Shown here piece after piece: positions 53,417-64,000 of a DNA stretch of 64,000 nt. Origin of the DNA: Macrocystis pyrifera (Eukaryota > Sar > Phaeophyceae > Laminariales > Laminariaceae); NCBI GenBank assembly GCA_031763025.1, contig JASSKH010000010.1:12231427-12295426 (forward strand), read 5' to 3'. The number at the start of each line of letters is the position of its first letter. Positions within the stretch are counted from its first letter, which is position 1. The translations under genes and the position numbers were made by a program. The notes below the pieces were generated by a model. The model did no database searches, was not told where the DNA came from, and worked only from the letters and a program-made list of their open reading frames with translations.

Positions 53417-56400
53417 TATGTACACGCGGCACGACCATGTCATATGAGACGCCGTACAAGTGAAAACAAAACTGGAACTACACCAGAAAAACGCACACAC
53501 AGATATTTCTAGGCCAATCACAAATCATCTTTTCGGGGTTCCACCGCACATGAAACCGTGCTACGATCTGAAGATCTGAATAAAGTTTACGCCAGTATTA
53601 GGACTGCAGTATTAGACTTTAGACGATTGTCCCAGGACGTTTGCATGCCCTCGTTGACTTGGTTGCTCTTGTTGACTTGCTTGCAACACAGCAGTGCGGA
53701 CCCCCTTCACTCGTACTACTTTTAGTACTTTATCTGGTATGTTTACTGACTGGTGGTTCGAAAACACGGCAAAGGCTAGCAGGCGGTATACGAAGCTTTT
53801 TGGGGGGAGATCCGTGCTTGGCAAGCGTTGTATGTGCATTGGGAATGGGGAAGGGAGGGGGTGTACTCATGCTATACGTGGCCGCCGGGGGGGACATACC
53901 GAATTTCCTCCAAAAAACAACCCTCGAGCGTTACGTACCGTACCTGGTATTTTTTAAACGTAATTACCGCTACCCGGAATACGCATCCTTGGTACGTACT
54001 CGTAGTGTAGCTTCGAATGTAGTCGTAGCGAGAGTAATTCAGCTCCGGCCAAGATGCGCAGTAGCATAGCAAGCATGGTGACTTTCAAGTAAAGCTTTGA
54101 CCATGGCGGCACCACACCTAGAGGACCTCTGCAGAATTGCATCCAACAGAAAAATATTCTTGGCGATTGTTGCTTCACGCTGCCCGTTCACAGACCAGAA
54201 CAACCGCAGCATAGTACCGGTGTCCCAAATGCCGCGGATCATTGCAAAGCCTAAGTACAGCAGTACATAAACTGTAAGTGTGAGATTCTGGTTTTGCCGC
54301 TGCCAGAAAACTCCTTGATTGAGTCAACCGCGATGCCACAGCAGTTGCATACTATGATCGTTCATGATGACAGTTTCCAACGAAACATCTCTGTGCCAAC
54401 GTGTGCACACGAGTGCCTCACTACAACCGCTTTCTTCCTCCATCGTTCGCCGACAAACGATGCCCTCCATCCCACCCAACAGTATGGTCCGCTATTGAGG
54501 AGCGGAGACGGCCCAACGACGGCCACGCCGACTTCGCGTGCAGCAGCACCATCAGCGCCCGCGGCTCCGGTGGGTGCAATCCGCCCGCGTACGAGGCGGT
54601 GCCAAACGCTGGCCTGGTCCAACCTGTGCAACCAGCCACGCCCACCTCCGGGAGAGGGGACGGGTTTACCGTCTGACCGGCTTTTGGAGCAGATGCGCCT
54701 CGACAATGCCGAGAGGGCGACGGCCGACCAAGGGACAGCGCCGGTGGGGACGGTCGGTACGGCAGCGGGGGCTGTAACGCGGGGGGAAGCACGCAGGCAA
54801 GCGCCCGCTCTGTGTGATTGGACGGCACCGACCCTGTCCGCCGCACGGAGTGGGATAGAGACGGGCAGGATGGCTCTCAATGAGGTGCGGTGGATGCAGT
54901 GCAGACGCTTTTTCAACGTTGAACCATTATATATCGTGTTTGCTGTTGGCTGAGGTCCGTGGTGTTGCGACACCCACGCGCTGTACAACAGTGCCTCAAT
55001 TTACCTATCTTGTCCTACAGCAGAAACGACATGTACCATGCTCGTACAATGGTCGGATCGCAGCGTTTCAAGTTCCATCCGTACGCTCTACAGTAGTGCA
55101 CGTGACAGGGAGAAATATGGGGAGAGAAATCCCCTCCTCCCGAGATTTTTGTGTTTTTTGCACCCCCTCGCCGCGACATTTTTGACCGCCTTTCGGCTAC
55201 CGATGCATGACTATCTTTCTTATCCTCTGCAATCGCTGCAAGTAGTGCGTGCAGAAGGCCATACCACCTCACCTACTTCTGCCGCCCCCAGAAACGTACT
55301 GCTGTGTGTTGACTGCGCGAAGAGCACGTGAGTCATGCTGCCCGTTATTTTTGTTTCTTTTGTTTTGCGAGCTTGCGGCATACCTGGTATATAATAGTGG
55401 TACAGCATCCTTGGTACTTAGTGCATGCAGCCTTTAACATAATCGTAGCGACAAATAATCTAGCTCCAGCTATTACAGTAAGAGGCTGAGAACCAGGCTT
55501 GGAGTGTGCGGCACCGGACCTAGATGTTCTGTGCAGAATTGCATGCAATGCATACTTTGTTGGAGATTACACGCTGTCTGGTCCCGGGGCAGAATAACCG
55601 CAGATGACTCTCGTCAGCGTCGCGAAGCCGAGGATCAAAATACCCCACTCTGCGAGCGAATCCTGCAGCGCATTACATCGGTCGTGAGATTATGATATTG
55701 GCTCTGCAGAAAACTCCTTGAGCCAACCGTGATTCCGTACGTAGCTATCTATACCAGTCACAACAGCAGCATGGTCCCAACGGCGCAAAATATCCCGAAA
55801 CGTCCGAGCGCCTGCGACACTTGAACTAGTTCCCTCCATCATTGGCGACCGTCCGTGCCCTTAATCATCCATTGTATCTGACTCCAGCCATCGGTGGGGT
55901 CTCTACGTTCAGCTGGTCCGAGGGGAGTTTCGAGCGGTGGCGAAGCAGCCACGGGCACGCCGACCGACAGACCGCCTGCTAGGGAACCACCGTCACACCG
56001 CTTTGGGGAGTACCGATTGCGAAAGGTGCTTCATGTTGAGGTGCGGTGGGAGGCGTCGGGCAGAAGAACGTGCAGCATGCGTTGCGCTTGGTTGGAGGTT
56101 TGTCAGTAGTATCATAACGTTGCGACACCCCCTCGCCTTATTGGTAGTTGAACCCACCCGTCTTCACCCAGGAGCCCTACATGCCATAGCCGGGCCGCAG
56201 CATTTAGCGCTTGTGATATAGTTACCTCTATTAAATTAATACCACACTCCATACTGATGGCGACAAGCTTTGGCCGTGCGCTTGTGGTGTAGAGTGGAGG
56301 GGTACAAAGCGTAGCAATCCGACAGCGCGATAGAGACGAACGGAGGCGTTCCATGCCATGTCGAGTCAGCCACTGTTCTGGTCCGTCGTATAGCTGGCGT

Positions 56401-56755
56401 GGTGCTGTCAACAAGAACCGCTTGGCTAACGCGAAACGCCAGAGAAACGCACATCGCGGGCCCCGTAGCTCAACGGCGCACTGTCTCTGGTGGTGAGGAA
56501 GCATTCAACAACAATAGCCGTCTCTAAACGACCGACCCATCACTCTACTGCAATAGGTTGCTATATTCTGGGCTACTGATCGGTCTCACTTGTCCGGCAC
56601 CACAAGTGCTTCAGAAAGCACTACAGTACAGCCCTATATACCGTCTGGGACGAAACACGCTACGAATTGAGCAACACAGACATTTTATAGGTCCATTCCA
56701 CCCCACCCCGTCTCCCTACGTTTGCCGCCGTCCGCACGTTTGCATATGTCCGCAG
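53417..56755 (+). other. Copy 2 of the unknown stretch 32128-35446
   Basis: Same two-unit structure. The open + frame 54294-54953 (219 codons; PTTATPTSRAAAPSAPAAPV...) is longer than in copy 1. No domain is recognised. Confidence 0.35.
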
Positions 56756-56893
56756 ATGGTTTACCCTCAACCGACAGACACGGTAATAGTTCGGTCCCGG
56801 GGTCAAATACGCCGCACGATCGTCTTCGAGCGCTGCTTGGGCTTGACTGAGCAGCGCGAGAGCGAGCAGCCGCGGCAGCAGTCACCTGGTCGG
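56756..56893 (+). CDS. Candidate 46-codon exon, copy 2
   Basis: Identical in length and splice sites to 35447-35584. Confidence 0.38.
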
Positions 56894-57116
56894 GTGAGTG
56901 GATGAGACCAACGCACAGAAAGGGGGGGTTCTACAATCCCATGATGTTTCGTTCATATCAAAAGTAGTGCCTGTCTTGCACGATGAAGAGCGTCGAACCA
57001 CACACCGGCAAAGAACGATTGCACCAAGTGCGGGAGAAACAATCAGTATTGGTGAGGATTTCCCGCCGCTCATGTGAGCCATTTCTCGAGATGAACGCGA
57101 CCCCCTATGAAAGTTC

Positions 57117-57605
57117 AGATCGTGATAACGAAGTTTACGGTGCGACGGTCTAGCGGTTGTGCCGCTGTGTATAGGATTTGAAACTGGCAGGTTGACAACT
57201 GGAAACGTGGCAAACGCCCATCATCGAGGAGAAGTAAGTAGCCTGTAGTCGACCTCCTGTTATCCGGGTTTGCTGCGAACGAAACATCGGTGTGCCCGTG
57301 CATGGCGAACTGTCCCTTCCTGTAGATGATGGCCGGATCCGGCGAGCCTTTGAGGTATCGAAGTAGGTGTTTGGCAGCGGCAATGTGTACCATCGCTGGC
57401 GTGCTGTATCTTCTGGTTAGTTGGTTGACCGAATAGCATATGTCGTGAAGCGTGACCTGTGCAAGGAATTTTACCGATCCCACGATGTGAGATATGTAGC
57501 GCGATGAGCACGAAAGGAGAATTCGCATGCCATGCCGACCCACTCGCCAATTCAGCTGAAGGTGCTTGTCTCGTACGCTAAAGAGGGGCGGTTCATAGGC
57601 CGAGA
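57117..57605 (-). mobile_element. Ty1/copia relic, copy 2
   Basis: Same fossil fragment as 35812-36300, duplicated with the segment. It is broken and only the RT end/RNase H part is present. Confidence 0.87.
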
Positions 57606-57844
57606 ACAAGCCCCGCTCGGGGAGTGCAAGCGGGGGAGAGAGTCGATGTCTGTTTTAGTTCCAGCGTACGCTCGAGCCGCTTTTGACCACGAAGGATGCC
57701 TTCCCCTCCCCCCTTGTCCCTGTGTTACGACATTACCGGCTTTAATTCCGCGTCCCTACTCGCCCTATATGTATATATTTCTCCCTCCGATTTTGCTATG
57801 GACAGGCCACACGCTCTACCAGAACCGCGCCGCTCCCGAGCGTA

Positions 57845-58872
57845 GCTGCTCGACATTTTTCTTCTGTTCAGCCCAGGAAGAAGTATTCGCCGAATCCGGG
57901 ATCAGCTCCAACCACCGCCGCCGCGCACGTGTGGCAGGAGTCGCCGGTATCGGGGCCGAGGCCGGGGTTGTCGCCGACCGCACACAAGGAAGGGGCGGTG
58001 GCGAGAAAGGCGGCGGCAAGAAAGGCAGATGCGGCGTTCCCGAACGTAGCTGCTCGACACTATCCTTCCGTTCAGCCCAGGAAGAGGTACTCGCCGAAGC
58101 TGGGACCGGCTCCACTCGCCGCCGCCTCGCACGCGCGGCAAGAGTCGGCTGTATCGGGACCGAGGCCGGGGTTAGCACCGACCCCAGACAAGGAAGGGGC
58201 GGTGGCGAGAAAGGCGGCGGCAAGAAAGGCGGATGCGGCGTTCCCGAGCGTAGGTGCTCGACGCTATCCTTCCGTTCAGCCCAGGAAGAGGTACTCGCCG
58301 AATCTGGGACCAGCTCCACTCGCCGCCGCCGCGCACGCGCGGCAAGAGTCGGCTGTATCGGGACCGAGGCCGGGGTTAGCACCGACCCCAGACAAGGAAA
58401 GGGTGTCTGCGAGAAGGGCGGCGATACGGAAGACGGAGGCGGCGTTCCCGAAACCGTCGCCTTATAGGTGCAGGACCAATTTCCGAACGACGGAGGAACG
58501 GGACGAGGACGTGGCAATGTGGAAGGCGAAGCGCATGTCGCACGCGGTGGAGTTGTGGGAGGCCGCGGCGGGGGCAAGGGCGAAGGCGAAAGCGAGGAGG
58601 GCGGCGGCGGCGGCAAGGGAAGCGGAAGGGACCGCGGCAAGGAAGGCGGAAGTGGCGACCACCCCCCCAGCGGACTCGTTACACGGGCCCGGCGAAGCGG
58701 CCACACCCCCGGCGGTGCCGCAGAGGGCGCAGAACGGGGAGGCGGCCATGGCGGTGGCGCAAGGGGCGGCGGCGGGAATGCAGGCGGCAGCGGTGCCCGC
58801 GTTTTTGGCCTCGCTTCCTGTAGCGCCGCCACTTACCGGTAGCGGTTTCGGCATCGGTGCGGCGCCCACCCA
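57845..58872 (+). CDS. Candidate Ala/Arg-rich exon over 204-bp repeats, copy 2
   Basis: Counterpart of 36541-37568; the repeat units start at 57835, 58039 and 58243. The same donor CCACCCA|GTGAGT is kept. Confidence 0.38.
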
Positions 58873-60509
58873 GTGAGTTCAGTGTTGTTTAAAGTTACCT
58901 CATCGTACCGATGCTTGGTGAGGTGCGATGCGCGAGAGAAAGCGGCAACCCGTGCCTTTTTCCCTCGGAGTCAGCATTGTTCCTTCTCCTTTCCTCGCCG
59001 TCGCTTTGCGTGCGGTGCCCTCCTGAGAATGGTTGCCCTGAAGCGTTCACCGCGCCGTACGTGGGAGCAGAACGTCGTGAAATATTCCTCAACAGAAGCG
59101 CCAACGGAATACAGTATACTTCGTATATCGTGAACAAGCCTGACCCTCCCCCCCTCGCTCTCTCCTCGTCCCCCCGACGCGCCCCCGCAACGTCCCCGAC
59201 CTCTGACCGTACAGGGCGCAGCGAGAGAGCTTGGATGCGCGACCGGGGCAGTACGGTTGGGTCGCCCCCAACATCTACCTCTGATGGTTATTGATTTTAT
59301 TTCTGGGAGAGGGTGGTTCTTGAAGAAGGTGGTTTTCGAGCGTACTACGATATTCAAGCCGACAAGGCCGGGCTACCTAGCAGATGGCGCTGCGAAATCG
59401 TTACGTGTTTGTCCTATCTGGTTGTATCCCGTGTGTCTACATCGTTGGCCCCGGCTAGAGGTTGATGACCAAGGACGTGATAGTGGTCGCACGGGAGAAT
59501 ATAGCATCATAGTAGGCGTTTTCTGTCAGCGAGCCCGGGCTGGGACGGGTGCCACTTCGGGGCAGATGTTGGATCGTGTTTTTTTACTGTTGCGTGCCAT
59601 GTGTCGGCTTCTGTTACAGTAGAGTAGAGATAATTGGCCTGGCACGTGGCGGGATGTCAGCTTCTGGCGTTGGTTTGAGGCGGTGGTTTTTGACGATGAG
59701 GAGAGAAGGTATAAACCCATTTCAACAGCACGCGTTGCAGTTCGAAAGTTGACAAGAGCGCCAAACTAATGTATGATCTGTACCTGTGCGCCCAAGCCAT
59801 GTCGAACAATCAGTTTCTGGTGCTATGTGACTTTACACAGCGCCACTTTGTGACGTACTTGGAAAAGGACCGCAGTACTTTGCGGCGTACTCATAGTGGG
59901 ACAGAAGTTTGGCTTGATACACATTCTGCAGCTGCCGTTTTTGATCGCAACACGGTTTACTTGCTGGTGATGTTGTCAAGTGGTCGAGCGCATCGGCAGG
60001 ACGCGCGGGATGAGATCTCAAGCGAGGGAGGGGGATCGAAAACCGCAAAGTAGAGGGATTTATGCGCGCGGGGGGGCGCAGGTCGGCAAGCCAAGGCCAA
60101 TGGGCGGGGAGGGAGAGGGGCAAACAAATGCAAGGCTGAGGGGTGCATGAGGGGTCGATATACGAAGGTGGAGAGACGGGGAAGGGTCATGGGGAAGGGG
60201 TAGGAGAGACCAGCTGCATGGCGTATGCTCGATTTTTGGAATATGAACACGCAAGAGATTTGATGCACGACACAATCAACAACAACTTGTTTACGGTAGT
60301 ACCTTGCGACAAAAGCGCGGTGCTGCATCCCACAACTAATAATGTATAGATATTCCGCCGCAACTAGACCGTTGTCAAGACGATATGCGGGAGGAGGCGC
60401 TTGTCACCGCTCTGCTCGATACCAGCGGTGTTCCACTGTCGGCGTGGCGTACCTTCCTGCCCGCGTGTTGTTTCGGGCGAGATTCAAGCCACTGTAGGCG
60501 AGTATTCCC

Positions 60510-61055
60510 AAGGTGTTTCGCGGGTCAGGTCAAACGTCACGCGTCAGGTTAGGTCGGGTCAGGACGGGACGGGTCGGCTGACCCGACTCGACCCGCGAAC
60601 AGTTTGAGATGTCTTAACCTGACCCCTGAGCCGCCCCGACACGCGAACATTTTAAGACGGCTTGGTCTGACCCGACCCGGCCGCGAAATTATGGAAACCT
60701 CCCGACCCGACTCAACCCGTGATGTTCGAAAATCTCCTGACCCGACCCGATCCGACCAACGAGTTTTTCATCACCTCCTGGCCCCACCCGACCGGTAAGA
60801 TAAAAAACACTCTTGCCCCGACCCGACCGGACTCGTGAGATTCGAAAATCTTTTGACCTGACCCGTCCCACCCGTGAGCTTTGAAAACCTATTGACCCCA
60901 CCCCACCCAACCCGACCCAACCCGCGTTATTTCGAACCTTTTGACCCGACCCGAACCGACGCGTGAGATTTTGAACACCTCCTGATCCGACCCGACCCCG
61001 ACCCGATTCGTTCAATTTTGAACACATCCCGACGATCGAGTCATGACCCGCGAAC
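60510..61055. repeat. GACCCG-word array (type b), copy 2
   Basis: Counterpart of 39215-39765. One run is shorter by several ACCCG words (near 60745). Confidence 0.85.
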
Positions 61056-61372
61056 AGCCCTGAATGTTTTGCAAGCTCGGGCTGCACCAACGCCAATTTT
61101 TCGTAGTTTCAGCGTTGACTCTCGATTTCCCCCCGTCGGCGATGTTACACGTCCACGAAGGATTCTACCAGTATACGGCCCTGGACGTCAATACAAGGAA
61201 GATTTAGACACTCTTATCAAAACCAAACGGTCCTTACATTTCCGTCCAGTATGCATTAATTCCAGTATCACCCAGATATATCTACCGGCGACCACGCCTG
61301 TGCGCTACAAGTTACGACACCTCACCGCATCAACATAATCACATAATCACATACCTGGTATACGTGACGCCA

Positions 61373-61665
61373 GCGTCCCCGGTGGCTTGGGGGGTGGTCC
61401 GCGTGCTTACAGTCCTACAGTGCTAAAATCGTTTTCGCAGGTTCGAGTCTCACCGAGTGCACTACTCTGGTAGGGAATTTTTCTCGCAATTACGACGTGA
61501 TTAGCGGATAGCGCGAGAGCGTGAGTGAGGAACATAACCGATGAAAATCGACGAGCAGTGAGTGGAATGCTAAACCCTATATGCGCGATAAAAATGGAAG
61601 TGCGTATCGGGGGGAGAAGGGACGACATCTGTGACCACGGTGTGTCCAGAAGCTGGAAATAACGA
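61373..61665 (+). repeat. tRNA-like SINE, copy 2
   Basis: Counterpart of 40057-40340, with the same A-box-like and B-box elements. Confidence 0.65.
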
Positions 61666-62049
61666 TAAAAAAACGAAAAAAAAAAAAAAAAAAACACGTG
61701 CTGTTGTTGCGGTACTTGTTGTGCGGCGGGGCATTCAGTTTTTATTGATCTTGTTTAATCAAAACACCTTTTTCGCGGAATTCTTTACATTCAAGCACAC
61801 ACACGGCAGGAGGGGGGGGGGGGGGGGGGGGGGGGTACGGTTTGGCGCAGACGATCACTTGTCTCTGTCTGTGCCAGAACACCCCTGCTCATAGCCGTAC
61901 CGTCGGTTCTAACGCGTCGCCGGTTGCCTTTTGGGGGAGTAACGTCTGACCGGTGCTACTCTGTAGAGGCTACGGGCTACGGTAACCATGATACTAAGCT
62001 GCAAGTAGATGTGTAGGTTGAGAAAAAAAAAGTCAAGGCTTATCACGGT

Positions 62050-62475
62050 ATTTTGGCGGGACGGTAACATCGAGACGGGACGGGACGGGACAGCAATACC
62101 GTCGTTAAAAGGTCGCGTCGTCCCCTCCTGTCCCGTCCCACCGAAAAGTTCCCTGACCGTCGTCACTTACCGACCCGTCCCGTCCAAATAACCTATGCCG
62201 TTGCAAATTACCGTCCCGTCCCGCCGATAAATCTCTCCCGTTGGAAACTACCGTCCCGTCCCGTCGTGACACCGTAAATGTACCGTTCCGTCCCGCCAAT
62301 AAAATATTTCCCGTTGGAAATTACTGTCCCGTCCCGTCGCGACACCGTAAATTTACAGTCCGCACAGTCATTAAAATAAACTGCATCGTTGTAACGTACA
62401 CTCCCCTCCCGCCGACACAATTTACCTCTCCCCATCCAAGATACACTGGTGGTCGTCTGTTTCCGTTCATTTCCA
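62050..62475. repeat. GTCCCG-word array (type c), copy 2
   Basis: Counterpart of 40730-41155 with scattered changes. Confidence 0.85.
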
Positions 62476-63081
62476 CCACGAAATGACGAAATGACGAAAT
62501 TTCGAGTTCTATAAAGAAATTAGATTTGCTTGATAGTTTGTTTAGCAGAAGCTGTGCTGGTGTTGATGTACTGATATATTTAGCTGAAAGTACAAACTAC
62601 GAAGTACGATTTTTTTTCAAAATTACTACCAGTACCAAGTAAGGGTCGATCTTAACAAGGACTGTTTTTCAGTTTTTTTTTCAGTATTTTCCCGAAATTT
62701 CGGTATTTTTTGCTTCTCAACGGGCGGGGTCGTGCCAGCAGCAGCGACACTAGCGTCACCACCGCCGCCGCCACCACCTCCACCACCCACCACCCCCCCC
62801 ATCTCCACAACCACCAGCAACACAGCGCAAGCACAACCATGAGAACAGCCACCAGCTGGCACCACAACAACAGTGCTTGGGGCAGGGGTGGGAAGGAATC
62901 AGAAGAGGTCGCCCTTGTGACAACAATTCTCGACTACCAGATTTGCGGCGGTTCCGTCGTGGTGGCAGTGGTAGCAGTGGTGGTAGTGGTGTAGTTGTAG
63001 TCGTACTATCTATTAATAGTAGTAGGGGTCAAAGTAGTACCGGTGGTGGTAGTAGCAGTAGCCGTAGTATTAATAGTACTA

Positions 63082-63186
63082 TTACGGGGGACCATAGTAA
63101 ATAGGACCTACGGTACACACAAAAACCTATATATTTCCCTATTTTTACTAACAATATTTGGTTCTATTTAATATAGTCCTCCGTAG
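63082..63186. mobile_element. Stowaway-like palindromic MITE, copy 2
   Basis: Counterpart of 41752-41857; ends TTACGGGGG / CCTCCGTAG with TA flanks. Confidence 0.82.
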
Positions 63187-63595
63187 TAGTGGTAGTGGTA
63201 TAGTAGTAGTACTACTAGTAGTAGTAGCAGTAGTAGTAAGTAGTAATAGTAGTAGTACTACTACTAGTAGTGGTATAGTAGTAGTAGCAGCACGTAGTAG
63301 CCGTACCATCCACGGGCCGGTCAGCAAAGCACCACGGTGTCACATCACCAACAAGCAACCCGCCAGTCGGAGCAGGCGCACGCAAATAAATACAAAAACT
63401 AGGCAGTGGGAATCTGGACCAGAATGGTCGCAACCTTACTTCGATACTCTCATACTCTCATCATCCTCCCGCCTGCCCCCCCCCGACCCTCCCGTCCTCC
63501 CTCGCCTCCTCTCACCACCTCCCTTCCCCCCCCCCCCCCCTAATCCCCTCCCCTCCGTGGTACCGTCGGTTTTTATGTTTTTGTGCTCCCCCAAG

Positions 63596-63713
63596 TTCGA
63601 GCTATACGTTAGCCCCCCGAGGACGGTTCTTAAGGAGTCATCTTCGTTGTCGGATGCAGGGCTTGTTCCCGCCGCGCTCGTCTACGTCTCATGGCATGGG
63701 GTCCCACCGGCAG
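63596..63713 (+). CDS. TUG/ASPSCR1-like UBX exon, copy 2
   Basis: 118 bases with the same acceptor and donor and the same protein as 42260-42377. Whether a terminal exon follows lies outside the window. It may be part of a second gene copy or a partial duplicate. Confidence 0.75.
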
Positions 63714-64000
63714 GTATTCAGTAGCCTTTACCACATCACTGAATGATCGTCTAAGAGTATGTATAAGAATATAGAAATCGGAGAAAATGTTTGTTTTATA
63801 CTGAGTTTTAGTGTGGTCGACCATATTAGAGAACATTTTGTTTTATTAAAAAACAAAAGCAAGTTTTTTCGAGACAAATGTCAGAGAGGTAGGGGCAAGG
63901 TTGGGGTTGGAGATAGGATTAGGATTAGGGCCTAAGGTAGCGTTTAGGGCAGCTTTGGAGTGTCCCTTCTCTTATATCTGGAGCCACACGTGGGCCGCAC

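Larger units (their letters stand above)
45899..64000 (+). repeat. Segmental duplication, copy 2 (continues beyond the window)
   Basis: Direct repeat of 21062-42660 in the same order. The offset is about 24.4-24.5 kb on the left and about 21.3 kb on the right because of the pieces absent here. The last bases (GGAGCCACACGTGGGCCGCAC) still match copy 1 at 42641-42661. Confidence 0.93.

Overview
The window is nuclear DNA of a eukaryote with long introns. The most likely source is a stramenopile alga, probably a brown alga. This is an inference from gene style, LINE protein style and intron texture; no marker gene was compared. Only two host genes can be named. Both are on the + strand and both act in the ubiquitin system. 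Most of the rest is transposon relics, homopolymer tracts and degenerate tandem repeats.

Region 1 (1-18.3 kb) is the 3' two-thirds or so of a cullin-3 gene. Fourteen exons can be placed by protein similarity and splice sites. The first exons lie left of the window. A 100-N assembly gap (9149-9248) sits where about 80-100 conserved cullin residues are missing. The introns are full of insertions. They include a C-tract-bracketed LINE family (LINE-A) and a short retroposon family (SINE-B) ending in the same GAGTAC. They also hold small palindromic DNA elements with TA duplications, one Harbinger-like MITE, and long poly-C and poly-T tracts.

Region 2 (18.3-21 kb) is intergenic and holds degenerate simple repeats. 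Region 3 (about 21.06 to at least 42.66 kb) and region 5 (about 45.90 kb to the window end) are two direct copies of one large segment, about one base in a hundred different where I compared them. Each copy holds a decayed LINE reverse transcriptase, a short copia relic, three kinds of CCCG-word arrays, a 204-bp triplicated open-frame block, several candidate exons, and one exon of a TUG/ASPSCR1-like UBX gene. Copy 1 alone carries a solo LTR and a TTAA-flanked MITE, both with clean empty sites in copy 2. Copy 1 also has two blocks of about 0.8 and 1.8 kb that copy 2 lacks.

Region 4 (42.7-45.9 kb) is the spacer between the copies. It carries the terminal exon of the UBX gene (43867-44111) and little else. 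The gene products would not form one pathway module. CUL3 is the scaffold of a ubiquitin ligase, and TUG-like proteins bind the p97/Cdc48 ATPase. Their adjacency may be chance.
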